Part shown: piece after piece, positions 53,458-63,099 of the stretch
How the letters are laid out: every line of letters starts with the position of its first letter
Position numbering within the stretch: position 1 is the first letter of the stretch
Assembly (NCBI GenBank): GCA_947498785.1
Contig: CANMLS010000023.1
Span: 18,616 to 82,615, forward strand
Direction: 5' to 3'
Source of the DNA: an uncultured Aquimarina sp.
Lineage (GTDB): Bacteria; Bacteroidota; Bacteroidia; Flavobacteriales; Flavobacteriaceae
DNA: 64,000 bases
Made by a program: the position numbers and the translations under genes
The notes under the pieces: generated by a model
What the model was told of the DNA's origin: nothing
The model's input: the letters and a program-made list of their open reading frames with translations, nothing else
Database searches by the model: none

Positions 53458-53973
53458 TCACTCTGTTAGTAATCTATTCAATTCACTTATCCTTGCAAGA
53501 TGGTGATCATCATGTTCTGCTACAAAAAGAAACAGATCCATAGTTCGCATTGGCGTTTCTAATCTGGGATGCAGTGCGTATTGATAAACTTGTTTTTCTG
53601 ATACTAATTTTAGGCTATCTATTGTCTTTTTCCGAATATTTTGAAATTCTTTTAAAAGAAGCTCAACTGGCTTTTCATTATGCTGTGCAAAGTGAGTTTT
53701 CCTATTTTCTAAGTCTGCTGTTCTCAGGTATTTCTGATTACTAAGAATATCTTCTAATCGACCTTGCCAAATAGGTTCAAGATCGATTAAGTGCCCCACA
53801 TTTTCCTGAATCGACCAGCTATTATTCCGCTTGGTTAATTGTTGTGTTGGAATTTTCTTAATCTTATCATTCAGTCGCAACGAAGTCCCATCCAATCTCT
53901 CTAGTATTGAAGGAAAAATATTCTGCTCAATAGAAAATTCAAATTTTCGATCAAACCATTTTATTTGTTTCAT
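53458..53973 (-). CDS. DinB family protein
   Basis: The 171-residue helical protein has the DinB four-helix layout with the His triad intact: His in WSIQENVGHLIDLEP and the pair in FLFVAEHDDHHLARISEL. The family includes damage-inducible proteins of E. coli type and thiol transferases such as BshB-pathway enzymes that use the three His to bind a divalent metal. It is cytoplasmic. The specific reaction of this member is unknown; membership is secure. Confidence 0.88.
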   Translation of the reverse strand: MKQIKWFDRKFEFSIEQNIFPSILERLDGTSLRLNDKIKKIPTQQLTKRNNSWSIQENVGHLIDLEPIWQGRLEDILSNQKYLRTADLENRKTHFAQHNEKPVELLLKEFQNIRKKTIDSLKLVSEKQVYQYALHPRLETPMRTMDLFLFVAEHDDHHLARISELNRLLTE

Positions 53974-54061
53974 TCTTTACATTTTTAACTATTTCACATA
54001 CAACTAAGCATAGCTTACTTTAAATGTAATAGATTTTGTAGGTATACAAAAGGAGTCGTTG

Positions 54062-54532
54062 TTAATTTTCCTTTCCAGAGGTGTGAATTCGAATTAATGT
54101 ATATGAAAACCCTTTATCATGCTCTCCTAGAACTGATACAAACAGCTCATCTTTATTAATGATTTTATATTGAATTTTCTTTGGAAAGTCATGTTGTAAA
54201 TTCTCAAAAGAAAATAACTGTTTTTCTGATTGCTTTAACGTAAACATAATTCCTTTTCCCTCATTTTGATCGAATACTGTAGCTATATATATCAAATTAT
54301 CATCAGCCAGTTTTATCTCTAATGTTTCAGAAACATATTTTTTTTCATCTTTTATTTTGTAAGATTTTCCTATAAATTTTTCATCTTTCTTTTTCCAGGT
54401 TTCATAACTTTCTTTCCCATCTATTTTCCAGGTTCCGATTAAGAAGTTTACCTTTTGTATATCCATCTTTTGTCCATATACATGTTGTAAAATAAATACT
54501 CCAAAAATGACACTTAGTTTTATAATCCTCAT
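54062..54532 (-). CDS. Exported DUF6265-like protein
   Basis: A 156-residue protein with a signal peptide (IIKLSVIFGVFILQHVYGQ) and a lipocalin-like beta domain: VNFLIGTWKIDGKESYETWKKKDEKFIGKSYKI, then SETLEIKLADDNLIYIATV and FENLQHDFPKKIQYK. This resembles DUF6265. It is expected in the periplasm. The 67-base gap to the AraC gene upstream (54600-55412, transcribed in the same direction) allows co-transcription. Confidence 0.72.
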   Translation of the reverse strand: MRIIKLSVIFGVFILQHVYGQKMDIQKVNFLIGTWKIDGKESYETWKKKDEKFIGKSYKIKDEKKYVSETLEIKLADDNLIYIATVFDQNEGKGIMFTLKQSEKQLFSFENLQHDFPKKIQYKIINKDELFVSVLGEHDKGFSYTLIRIHTSGKEN

Positions 54533-54599
54533 TAGTTTACTTTTTAGTACGGCAAAAGTAATTTCTACATATGCTTATGGATTGTAAAAAACCGACACT

Positions 54600-55412
54600 T
54601 TACTTTTTTAAGAATAAATTCGCCATATTTTCTTCAAAAAACTTGTATCGAGTTGGATCTTCACCAGTAAATTCTTTAAAGTTTTTAATAAAATGAGATT
54701 GATCATAAAACCCTGCTTGAAAAACGATATCTGACCAATCGATATCATTTCTCTGAACCAATCTAAAAATATAGGAAAATCTAATGATTCTCACATAAAA
54801 TTTTGGAGACAACCCAATGTGCGCTTTAAAATAACGTTCCGAACTTCTTTCACTTATTCCAATTTTATTTTGAAGTTCTTGTAAGCTAAGTTTTCCATTA
54901 TTCTTGATAATCAATTCGACTATCTTTTGTCCTTCTAAAGGTTTTATTTGTAATCTAGAAATATACGATAAAAACCAATCTTCAATCTGTTTTACTTTTT
55001 CATTAAAAGAAAGAAAACTGGTAGCCACTTCCTTAATTGGATGTATTATTTTTAGAATTTCTGAAGGGATTTCAACAACTTTATCTGTTAGACTTGCTAT
55101 TTCTATATCAAATAATTTTGTCAATGCCCATGGTTGTAATTTAATCGCAAACATTTTTGATTCACCTGTGTTTTCAAGGAAAAAATAATTTTTGATTTGC
55201 CCTGCAATTAAATCTTTTCCCTGTAATTGCCAAACTCCATTTATATTGGTTTTATACACATCTCCCAAATGAAAAATAAGTTCTGGATATCCGTCAGGAA
55301 TAATTTTTTCTCTTTGAATAGTAACATCACTTTGTTTATTAATCGACCAAAAACTTTTGATTATTGTAGATACTTTTGGGTCAGCACTTTTTTGAATATA
55401 GGTTTCATTCAT
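54600..55412 (-). CDS. AraC-family transcriptional regulator
   Basis: A 270-residue protein with an N-terminal sensor domain (IIPDGYPELIFHLGDVYKTNI-type beta region) and a C-terminal AraC double helix-turn-helix (LSLQELQNKIGISERSSERYFKAHIGLSPKFYVRIIRFSYIF, and WSDIVFQAGFYDQSHFIKNFKEFTGEDPTRY). This layout is the DUF6597/AraC type common in Bacteroidota. Its inducer and targets are unknown; the DUF6265-like gene downstream is the obvious first candidate. Confidence 0.9.
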   Translation of the reverse strand: MNETYIQKSADPKVSTIIKSFWSINKQSDVTIQREKIIPDGYPELIFHLGDVYKTNINGVWQLQGKDLIAGQIKNYFFLENTGESKMFAIKLQPWALTKLFDIEIASLTDKVVEIPSEILKIIHPIKEVATSFLSFNEKVKQIEDWFLSYISRLQIKPLEGQKIVELIIKNNGKLSLQELQNKIGISERSSERYFKAHIGLSPKFYVRIIRFSYIFRLVQRNDIDWSDIVFQAGFYDQSHFIKNFKEFTGEDPTRYKFFEENMANLFLKK

Positions 55413-55473
55413 AATTGTGGCTAATTACTAAAATAATTTTACAAAACTATAAAAACTAGTTACCACAAAATAT

Positions 55474-56220
55474 TTAGTTCTTTTTAAGACCTGATTCCAG
55501 AGTTTTTAAAATCGTATCTCTTGTTTTTTCACGTAACTCCTTCTTCTGTCCTTGGGTTAATCCTATGGTCGGAATTGCGTTAAGAATACGAGCTCTCATA
55601 ATACCAGGGCTGCCACTAAAAAAAGTATAAGAAAATCGTTTTTTGTTATCAAAAAATGCAAGTGGTAATATCGGAATTTGGTGATCTATAGCCAATCTAA
55701 AAGCCCCATCTTTAAACTGATCTAATACAATAGATTCATCATCTGGAACACCTCCTTCGGGAAAAATACAGATACTTGTACCATCATGTAATCTGGCTTG
55801 CGCCCGATCAAAAACTTCTTTTCGACTACGTTGACTATTACGATCAACCAAAATACAAGTTCGTTTATAGAAAAATCCAAAAACAGGAATCTTTACCAAT
55901 TCTTTTTTACCAACAAAAACAAATGGATTTTTTACACAATATAACATCAACATGATATCAGTTATCGATGTGTGATTAGCCACAAACATGTAACTCTTTT
56001 TGCGATCTACAGGTGCTTCGATACTAACTCGAGGTACAAAACCTGATCCATATAATACGATTTTTGCCCAAAATCGTGCTACCAAAAAAAACTGCGGGTA
56101 TAACTTTTCTGTTGAAGAAAGTACTAATAACAAAGGAAACATAATAACTATTGGAATAGCCATAGTGATATAAAACCAAATACGCCACAATAGAATAAGT
56201 ATGTTTCTTAATAATTGCAT
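55474..56220 (-). CDS. plsC: 1-acyl-sn-glycerol-3-phosphate acyltransferase
   Basis: This enzyme adds the second acyl chain to lysophosphatidic acid at the inner membrane. The 248-residue protein has an N-terminal helix (IWFYITMAIPIVIMFPLLLVL), block I NHTSITD (His83, Asp88), the middle region FGFFYKRTCILVDR and block III IFPEGG. The later LPLAFFDNK block is also present. The start at 56220 overlaps nothing but lies opposite the promoter of trpS, and the two genes are divergent with 75 bases between their starts. Confidence 0.92.
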   Translation of the reverse strand: MQLLRNILILLWRIWFYITMAIPIVIMFPLLLVLSSTEKLYPQFFLVARFWAKIVLYGSGFVPRVSIEAPVDRKKSYMFVANHTSITDIMLMLYCVKNPFVFVGKKELVKIPVFGFFYKRTCILVDRNSQRSRKEVFDRAQARLHDGTSICIFPEGGVPDDESIVLDQFKDGAFRLAIDHQIPILPLAFFDNKKRFSYTFFSGSPGIMRARILNAIPTIGLTQGQKKELREKTRDTILKTLESGLKKN

Positions 56221-56241
56221 TACTCAAAAATACACAATTGG

Positions 56242-56273
56242 TTTGAGCTATGTGAACAAAAAAATTACCTTTG
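56242..56273 (+). promoter_or_regulatory. Bacteroidota housekeeping promoter of trpS
   Basis: TTTG (56242-56245), 20 bases, then TACCTTTG (56266-56273): a full match to the Bacteroidota TTTG / TAnnTTTG promoter. The predicted start of transcription is 10-15 bases upstream of the trpS ATG at 56296, which supports that ATG over the earlier in-frame ATG at 56215. Confidence 0.8.
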
Positions 56274-56295
56274 CCAAGAAATTATAAAAATTACC

Positions 56296-57264
56296 ATGTC
56301 CAGAATTCTCACAGGAGTACAGAGCACAGGAACGCCACACCTAGGAAATTTATTAGGAGCTATCCTACCTGCTATCAAAATGGCCAATCAACCTCAGAAT
56401 GAACCTTTTCTGTTTATTGCCGATATGCATTCGCTTACACAAATTAAGGATGCCAAAACATTACGAGAGAATACTTACTCTACTGCAGCTACTTGGTTAG
56501 CTTGTGGATTGGACATAGAAAAAACAGTTTTTTATAGGCAAAGTGATATTCCGCAGGTAACAGAATTATCTTGGCACCTAAGTTGTTTCTTCCCTTATCA
56601 ACGACTTACTCTTGCTCATTCGTTTAAGGATAAAGCTGATCGATTAGAGGATGTAAACGCTGGACTTTTTACTTATCCCATGTTAATGGCTGCAGATATC
56701 TTATTATATGATGCAGAGATTGTTCCTGTGGGAAAAGATCAATTACAACATCTTGAGATAACACGTGATGTAGCTTCAAGAATGCATGCTCAAGTGGGTG
56801 AGATATTTATATTACCAAAAGCTCAATTACAAGAAGAAACAATGTATGTTCCAGGAACTGATGGCATTAAGATGAGTAAGTCAAAAGGAAACATTATCAA
56901 CCTGTTTTTACCAGACAAAAAACTACGTAAGCAGATAATGACTATCCAAACAGACAGTACACCCCTAGAAGAACCAAAAGATCCAGATACTTGCAATCTA
57001 TTTGCTATATATAAGCTCGTTGCAACCGAAGAGCAACAAGAAGAAATGCAAAAAAATTATCGTGGCGGTAATTATGGCTATGGTCATGCAAAACAAGCGT
57101 TATACGAATTGCTTATTGACAAATTTGCTACAATTCGTGAACGATATAATTATTATATGGATAACCTTAATGAAGTTGATGAAGCTTTAGCAATAGGAGC
57201 AAAAAAAGCCACCGTCATAGCAGATACTGTATTGGCAAGAGTACGTGAAAAAGTAGGGTATTAA
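56296..57264 (+). CDS. trpS: Tryptophanyl-tRNA synthetase
   Basis: A 322-residue class I synthetase for tRNA-Trp. It shows the HIGH-like TPHLGNLLGAILP near the start (the frame is open to 56215, but the sequence before 56296 is not conserved and carries the promoter), GLFTYPMLMAADILLYDAEIVPVGKDQLQHLEITRD, and the KMSKS loop (GTDGIKMSKSKGN). The C-terminal helical part is normal. A promoter match directly upstream supports the start at 56296. Confidence 0.96.
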   Translation: MSRILTGVQSTGTPHLGNLLGAILPAIKMANQPQNEPFLFIADMHSLTQIKDAKTLRENTYSTAATWLACGLDIEKTVFYRQSDIPQVTELSWHLSCFFPYQRLTLAHSFKDKADRLEDVNAGLFTYPMLMAADILLYDAEIVPVGKDQLQHLEITRDVASRMHAQVGEIFILPKAQLQEETMYVPGTDGIKMSKSKGNIINLFLPDKKLRKQIMTIQTDSTPLEEPKDPDTCNLFAIYKLVATEEQQEEMQKNYRGGNYGYGHAKQALYELLIDKFATIRERYNYYMDNLNEVDEALAIGAKKATVIADTVLARVREKVGY

Positions 57265-57331
57265 TATCACCAGATTAATTTTTTAAAAGATTTGTTTTCA
57301 AATAGTTAAATATGTTTACTAATTTTATCCA

Positions 57332-58342
57332 ATGACAAAAAATGTTTATTATTTTTTAATACTATGCATATTCACTTTTTGTTCTAGAGAAAACTTACCT
57401 AAGTCTAATATCTCTTTTTATCATTGGAAATCTGAGGCAAGCATTAATGAACCCTATACCAAAGCGATTCATACTACGGATACTGATAAAATCTATCTTC
57501 ATTATTTTGATATCGCAACAAAAGGAAGAATAAACCAGTATAATAATAGCATTTTTCCAACCTATGTTTTAAAAAAGGTTTCAAAAGAATATCAAGATTT
57601 TGAGATTGTACCCGTTGTATATATTACAAATGAAGTGTTCAAAGTCCAAAAATTAGATATTACCGATTTATCAAATAGAATTACCAAATTAATTCATCAA
57701 ATAAGTACAAAGCATTTTGGTAGAGAGATCAAAGAAATTCAGATTGATTGTGACTGGACACAAAGTACCAGAAACGTTTATTTTGAATTTTTAAATACAT
57801 TATCAACCCAGTTTGATATTGATGTAACGATTAGACTACATCAAATAAAATTTAAAGATAAAACAGGAGTTCCTCCTGTAAAAAGAGGAACTTTAATGCT
57901 TTACAATATTGGTGATCTAAAACATAAACAACAAAATTCTATTTTAGAAAATGCGATTGTAAAACAATACATAAATTCTAAAACTACATACCCCATACCG
58001 TTACATATTGGTTTACCTTTATTTTCTCAAACTGTGGTTACCAATATGGATAATAAAATTAAAATCATCAAAAATACAGAACGGGATGTTTTGGAAAATG
58101 ATAATCATTTTAAAAAATTAAGTGAATTTAATTTTGAAATTGCAAAAGACACACTCTATAAAGGGTTTTATCTTAGTAAAGGGTATACTTTAAAATTAGA
58201 AGAATTAAAAGAAACAGAAATTATAGCATCTTATAAAACAATTAAAAAAAGTAAATTACAAACTAACAATATCATTTTTTATCATCTGGATGAGCAATCA
58301 CTTTTATCTATTGATTTACAACAAATAATAGAACAATTATGA
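57332..58342 (+). CDS. Lipoprotein of a two-gene operon, DUF3142-like
   Basis: The 336-residue protein has a signal with a Cys near residue 17 (FLILCIFTFC), likely a lipoprotein. The fold reads as an alpha/beta barrel like the DUF3142/glycoside-hydrolase-like group: HYFDIATKGRINQYNN, then EIVPVVYITNEVF, EIQIDCDWTQSTRNVYFEFLNTL and RGTLMLYNIGDL. The catalytic role, if any, cannot be read. The stop overlaps the start of the next gene by four bases (ATGA), so the two proteins are made together. I know similar gene pairs in other Bacteroidota only as hypotheticals. Confidence 0.72.
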   Translation: MTKNVYYFLILCIFTFCSRENLPKSNISFYHWKSEASINEPYTKAIHTTDTDKIYLHYFDIATKGRINQYNNSIFPTYVLKKVSKEYQDFEIVPVVYITNEVFKVQKLDITDLSNRITKLIHQISTKHFGREIKEIQIDCDWTQSTRNVYFEFLNTLSTQFDIDVTIRLHQIKFKDKTGVPPVKRGTLMLYNIGDLKHKQQNSILENAIVKQYINSKTTYPIPLHIGLPLFSQTVVTNMDNKIKIIKNTERDVLENDNHFKKLSEFNFEIAKDTLYKGFYLSKGYTLKLEELKETEIIASYKTIKKSKLQTNNIIFYHLDEQSLLSIDLQQIIEQL

Positions 58343-60651
58343 GAACTGTATTGACCTATATATTAATATTTATCTCTTCAATTATCTATGCAAGTGATCA
58401 CAATTTTGCTTGTGGGGGTGGTTCTTGGGAAGGAATGAATTTTTATAATTTATTTGTACAAACTAACATTTCTGCAGAAGAGTTTTATCCCTTTTTAAGA
58501 GATGAATACAATAGTTTTTATGGAGAGGGCTATTATGATGAAAATAAGGAAACTGTTTACCCTAAGGGGAATGTAAATCTATGGAAAGAAATTCTGGTAG
58601 GCTGGAGTACCAAGGATATAGAAAATGCAATTTATAATTTTGACAGCTTTAACTGGAAGAACAAAAACACTAAAGCTGAAAAAAACGCTAAAACCTATAT
58701 CAAATTTGCTCAGCAATGCAGTGAAGCTTTTAAATATAGAAATAAGCGAAATTCTTGGGATTATGATGAGATTCTAGCACAAAAAACTGTAAATACAGAA
58801 GCTTTACTAGCAAAAGCAAATTTATTGTTAAGTGCCGAAACCAACCAGCAATTAAAAGAAAGATATTATTATCAAATTATTAGAATTTTACACTATTCTA
58901 AAAACTTTAATGAAGCTATTCGTTTTTTTGAAACAAAGGTTGAGGATCAATTCCCAAAAAATGAGATCTATTACTATATAACTGATCAGGTAGCAGGTTG
59001 TTATTATTCTACAAAAGACTATGAAAAATCAGCATATTTATTCACCAAGGTAGTAAACAAAAGTATTGACAGGAAAAAATCAGCTTTTATAAGTTATAAT
59101 TTTTGCACCTATAAAAATGCCGAAGGAAAACCATACTTTACTAGTTTAGATGATGAAAAAGATGTGCTGTTAATCAAAAGCTTGAGAGATTTTTCTGACG
59201 AAATTAAAAACATCAATACATTTATAAATCTAGATGCAAAAGATCCAAGGGTAGAACTTCTTTTTATGCGGGCCTTAAGCAATGTAGAACGTGATATCTG
59301 GACAAGAGATATCGGTATAGATGACAAGGTATTACCCAATCTTAATCTTAAAAACAATTACAATAAAAATCATGAGGAACTTCTTCAAATAGCAGAGCAA
59401 CAAATTGGAAATACTCAAATCAAAAACAAAGATTTTTGGAAAATTACAAGTTCCTATTTATCATTTATTAATAATGATCTTACCGCAGCAAACCAGAAAT
59501 TAAATGAGGTACAATCATTTCCAAATCAAAAGAAGATACTATCCATCGTTTATGAAGTTTTCAGTTGGGATACCATTACTTCTGAAAATGAAAATTACTT
59601 AACCAGAATAATTGAAAATCACCCTTCCAATGAAGATTGGAAACCACTTATTCTTGACAGAATTTCACATGTGTATTATAAAAATAACAAAATAGGAAAA
59701 GCATTTCTAGTTCATAATCATGTCGAAAATGTTAAAAATATTAGCTCTTTAGAATTACTAAATGCTTTAGAAAAATTGTATTACAAACCCAATAAAAGCA
59801 AGTACGAAAATATGCTTTTAAACAACAAATCTAAATCCTCTCTTGACTATATATCGTATATAAATCATCAAAAAGGAGTGTATTATTTGTATCAAAAAAA
59901 TCCTGAGGAAGCTTTAGTCTATTTTAACAAAAAAGGTGATATAGTACGAGAGATATCTATTCCCGGAACTATTTTTAGTAATAACATAAAAGAATGTTTT
60001 AGTTGTCCTGATAAAAATGTAATGGCCGATGAGGTATATAAAGCAGATGTTTTTTCATTCATCAAAACTAATTTCTCAAAAAAAGAACTAGCTATAAATT
60101 TGATCGAATTAAAAAAATTAACCCACAATGAGAAGCAATGGAAATCCAAATTAGCTAATTATTTATTAGCCAATTATTATTATAATATATCCAACACGGG
60201 CTATTATAGAGGCATATTAACCAATAATAGCAATTGTTGTGATTATAATTATATCGACTATGCTAATGATAAATATAAGAATGATAAAATAGGTGCCAAT
60301 ATTATTGCAAGTAGATCAGGGTATAACTTATCTAATATTAGCTATTATGACAAACATTACTTTGGATTAAGCGACACTGCAATGGAATATTATCAAAAAG
60401 TAATCGATTTATCTACTGATAAAGAATTGAATGCTCGTTGTTTATATCTAATGGCAAAATGTGAACTTAATGACTACTATAATAATGGTAGTTCTAATAC
60501 TTTTGAAATAAAATTATCTGAATATCAAAATATCCAATTACCAAATTATAATAGTTTTAAAGTATTAAAAGAACACTACTCAGACACCGAATTTCATAAA
60601 ATGATTATACGAGAATGTAGTTATTTTAGGCATTACAGTGCACAGTATTAA
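58339..60651 (+). CDS. Large exported helical-repeat protein, function unknown
   Basis: The 770-residue protein has a signal peptide (TYILIFISSIIYA) followed by a conserved-looking start (SDHNFACGGGSWEGMNFYNLF). The rest is mainly helical with TPR-like pairs (YYQIIRILHYSKNFNEAIRFFETKV, GCYYSTKDYEKSAYLFTKVVN and FAQQCSEAFKYRNKRNSWDYDE). Two CxxC-like motifs (ECFSCPDKNV and NCCDYNYIDY) are unusual for the composition. No catalytic domain was recognised. Translational coupling to the DUF3142-like lipoprotein indicates that they act together, presumably in the periplasm or on the outer membrane. Confidence 0.75.
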   Translation: MRTVLTYILIFISSIIYASDHNFACGGGSWEGMNFYNLFVQTNISAEEFYPFLRDEYNSFYGEGYYDENKETVYPKGNVNLWKEILVGWSTKDIENAIYNFDSFNWKNKNTKAEKNAKTYIKFAQQCSEAFKYRNKRNSWDYDEILAQKTVNTEALLAKANLLLSAETNQQLKERYYYQIIRILHYSKNFNEAIRFFETKVEDQFPKNEIYYYITDQVAGCYYSTKDYEKSAYLFTKVVNKSIDRKKSAFISYNFCTYKNAEGKPYFTSLDDEKDVLLIKSLRDFSDEIKNINTFINLDAKDPRVELLFMRALSNVERDIWTRDIGIDDKVLPNLNLKNNYNKNHEELLQIAEQQIGNTQIKNKDFWKITSSYLSFINNDLTAANQKLNEVQSFPNQKKILSIVYEVFSWDTITSENENYLTRIIENHPSNEDWKPLILDRISHVYYKNNKIGKAFLVHNHVENVKNISSLELLNALEKLYYKPNKSKYENMLLNNKSKSSLDYISYINHQKGVYYLYQKNPEEALVYFNKKGDIVREISIPGTIFSNNIKECFSCPDKNVMADEVYKADVFSFIKTNFSKKELAINLIELKKLTHNEKQWKSKLANYLLANYYYNISNTGYYRGILTNNSNCCDYNYIDYANDKYKNDKIGANIIASRSGYNLSNISYYDKHYFGLSDTAMEYYQKVIDLSTDKELNARCLYLMAKCELNDYYNNGSSNTFEIKLSEYQNIQLPNYNSFKVLKEHYSDTEFHKMIIRECSYFRHYSAQY

Positions 60652-60660
60652 TTACAAACA

Positions 60661-60711
60661 ATCTAAGCTGATCAAAAAGGTATTGAGAGTACCATTTTAA
60701 CAAGCTTAGAT
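60661..60711. repeat. Imperfect inverted repeat after the operon
   Basis: ATCTAAGCT and AGCTTAGAT are perfect 9-base arms, with GGTA/TACC inside. No T tail follows. It may end the transcript. Confidence 0.4.
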
Positions 60712-60830
60712 ATAGAAAATAGTACTCTAAGATAATAATCTCCTATTTGTACATTCCTTTTTCTACTTTTAGAATTACATTATGAGTTTTGTTATTTTTA
60801 ATAAAAATAATGGGGTATTTCCCTACTTTA

Positions 60831-61052
60831 TTACATTCCTTTAAGTCCCAAACCTTTTAAATATGATGCATCCAAAGTCAAACTATTTTTAAGATAAAAA
60901 ATATTAACTTCTGGATTTGAATCGCCATATTTTATTGACATTAAATCATTTTTCATCATAAATACCACATTAAAAAAAACTTCATTCTCGTACGGATTCC
61001 CGTAAGAAAATTTTAAAGTTTTGTGATAGCTTGCAGTAAAAATTAAGTTCAT
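60831..61052 (-). CDS. Possible 73-residue protein with SYGNPY motif
   Basis: A 73-codon minus-strand ORF beginning MNLIFTASYHKTLKFSYGNPYENE. The SYGNPY motif recurs on the same strand at two further places in the next 2 kb (near 61960 and 63140), each time with changes only at third codon positions within the motif, which points to past selection on a peptide. The rest (FMMKNDLMSIKYGDSNPEVN) is not recognised. The ORF is otherwise weak: no promoter or ribosome site is seen. Confidence 0.35.
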   Translation of the reverse strand: MNLIFTASYHKTLKFSYGNPYENEVFFNVVFMMKNDLMSIKYGDSNPEVNIFYLKNSLTLDASYLKGLGLKGM

Positions 61053-61103
61053 AATACTTCAAACAAAAACTAATTTTTTAATAATAAATATATCTAATAT
61101 CAC

Positions 61104-61832
61104 ATGCTCACAAAACCCACTTTTTATAAGTTTCGCAATAGCGAATTTATTCAGTATTTAACCTATGTGAAAAACATCGTAATCCTGCGAGATCCACAGG
61201 CTTTAAAGCTTGCACCACAATCTGCTACTTTAATACGAGAAATCTTTGCTATGGATGAGGTATATAAAAAACAAATCAATACCATCACCAAAGATCTTGA
61301 AACACTAGATAAACGAAGAGATATCGCTATTATCGGAATAAGAATTATTTTAGAAGGGTACATTTATCACTTTGATCAGACAAAACAAAATGCAGCAAAA
61401 GAATTACTGCAAAATATAGATGACTATGATAAAGAAATAGCCAAACAAAACTATCAAGTAAAAACTGTTACTTTAAATAACCTTACTCACGATTGGAATA
61501 CTGTTTTAGAATTAAAAACAGCTTTGATAACTCTTGATCTTATTGATTGGGCAGAAGAACTAAAAGAAAGTAATCAAACTTTTAATAAGACTTATCTAGA
61601 GCATAATACCGAATATATATTCGACAGTAAAACCGATGTTACTCAACTTAGAAATAAAGTTATAGAATGCTATACTGATCTCACCAATCATATTATAGCA
61701 TATGCTACTCTTCAATCTTCTGATGTATATGAAAATATCATCAAAGAAATCAATGCACTTACTAAAAAATACAATGATCTTGTAGAAAAAAGAGAAACAG
61801 TAGATGTTGAAACAGTAAGGAGATCGTTTTGA
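61104..61832 (+). CDS. DUF6261-like protein, first of two tandem paralogues
   Basis: A 242-residue helical protein with no signal peptide. It is clearly related to the protein encoded at 62183: the shared start is FY(K/M)FRNSEFI(Q/K)YL, with (K/R)RD(I/L)AIIGIR in the middle, and both end with INxLTxxYNxLVEKR before a short tail. Family assignment to DUF6261 (Bacteroidota, often in several copies) is from memory of the FRNSEF start. Function is unknown; the all-helical build suggests a structural or binding role. The gene lies between copies 1 and 2 of the SYGNPY element. Confidence 0.72.
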   Translation: MLTKPTFYKFRNSEFIQYLTYVKNIVILRDPQALKLAPQSATLIREIFAMDEVYKKQINTITKDLETLDKRRDIAIIGIRIILEGYIYHFDQTKQNAAKELLQNIDDYDKEIAKQNYQVKTVTLNNLTHDWNTVLELKTALITLDLIDWAEELKESNQTFNKTYLEHNTEYIFDSKTDVTQLRNKVIECYTDLTNHIIAYATLQSSDVYENIIKEINALTKKYNDLVEKRETVDVETVRRSF

Positions 61833-61957
61833 TTATCTACTGTATATCTAATGCTAAATGAATTCACCAAAATTAATGAAAAATCATTTAACATAATTAC
61901 ATAGCTTATTTGGTATAATTCTTTTATATCACATAAGAAAAAAATTATTTCCTTTGA

Positions 61958-61989
61958 TATGGATTCCCGTAAGAAAGCTTTAAAGTTTT
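61958..61989 (-). repeat. SYGNPY-coding element, copy 2
   Basis: On the minus strand this reads KTLKLSYGNPYQRK then stop, the same motif as copy 1 at 60991-61021. An upstream in-frame stop and no ATG mark it as a remnant. The hairpin TATGG-ATTC-CCGTA is conserved with one G-T pair. The remaining 350-base gap (61833-62182) shows no other feature. Confidence 0.6.
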
Positions 61990-62182
61990 ATTGTAAATTT
62001 AAATTAAGAAATTTTTATCCCAGAAAACTATAAAATAAAACATATAATAAACCACCCCTATAAGTTTGCTACATCAAAAAAATCTTATTACAGGTGTATC
62101 AAATAGGTCAAAACAAAATTTTAAAAATCACAATCGTCTATTGCAAGGTAAACACATAAAAATGTAAACGGATACACAATAA

Positions 62183-62974
62183 TTGTTTTTAATAACTTTA
62201 AAACTCTTAATGCATATGTTTACTACACCTGCCTTTTACATGTTTCGAAATAGCGAGTTTATCAAATATCTAATTGATATAAAAAATATTATAATTGTAC
62301 AAAATCCTCGCGCTCTAAAAATTGAATCTCAAACTGCTCTTTTAACACAACAAATCACCGTTATCGATGATGTATTAAAAAAACAGTTAGAAAATCCAAC
62401 AATCCAAAATGCTGACCCAGATGAAATAGATCAACGTAGAGATCTGGCCATTATAGGCATAAGATCTATTGTAGAAGCTTATACGTATAATGTTGATGAA
62501 ATAAAAAGTGCAGCTGGAGCAGCTTTATTAGAAAGTATTGATAAATACGGTAGCCCGATTACTCAACACAACTATGAAGCTCAAAATAACGCTCTAGATA
62601 ATCTATTATATGATTGGTCTACAATTCTTATTTTAAAAGCTTCTATAGCAATTCTTGGACTAACGGGGTGGGTTGAAGAACTATCAGAAGGTAATGATTC
62701 TTCTATAAAAACACCCTTTAGCCACAATTTAACAACAGTATCTAATAGTAAAATAAATATATACGGACTTAGAAATCAGGCTAAGAAAAGTTATAACAAT
62801 TTAATTCATCGTATTGCAAGTCATGCATCCCTAAACCCTAAAACCTATGAAGGTGTGGTACGTGAAATTAATATATTAACAAATCGGTATAATACCCTTG
62901 TAGAAAAAAGAAAAACCACAGTTTCTGATGCCATTAAAACTAAAAAACCTTTTGACCTTTCTTATGTGTTTTAA
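62183..62974 (+). CDS. DUF6261-like protein, second of two tandem paralogues
   Basis: A 263-residue relative of the protein encoded at 61104, with the same start (FYMFRNSEFIKYL), middle (RRDLAIIGIRSIVEAYTY) and end (INILTNRYNTLVEKRK). It carries ~15 more residues at each end. The start could also be the ATG at 62219 (MFTTPAFYMFRNSEF), which aligns better with the paralogue start, so 62183 may be too long by about a dozen codons. Tandem duplication of such genes is usual in the family. Function is unknown. Confidence 0.72.
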   Translation: MFLITLKLLMHMFTTPAFYMFRNSEFIKYLIDIKNIIIVQNPRALKIESQTALLTQQITVIDDVLKKQLENPTIQNADPDEIDQRRDLAIIGIRSIVEAYTYNVDEIKSAAGAALLESIDKYGSPITQHNYEAQNNALDNLLYDWSTILILKASIAILGLTGWVEELSEGNDSSIKTPFSHNLTTVSNSKINIYGLRNQAKKSYNNLIHRIASHASLNPKTYEGVVREINILTNRYNTLVEKRKTTVSDAIKTKKPFDLSYVF

Positions 62975-63099
62975 GTAAGAAATTTTATGTCAAAACAAAT
63001 TACCATTTTCAGAAAAAATATTCAATATTAGTATTGATTATTTGCATCCTCTATTAAGTGTATAAAAAATAATATTGATAGCATTTATTCAAGACATAA

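Noticed and set aside
56215..56295. N-terminal extension of TrpS
   Set aside because: The extension covers a full TTTG/TAnnTTTG promoter and overlaps the start of plsC on the other strand.
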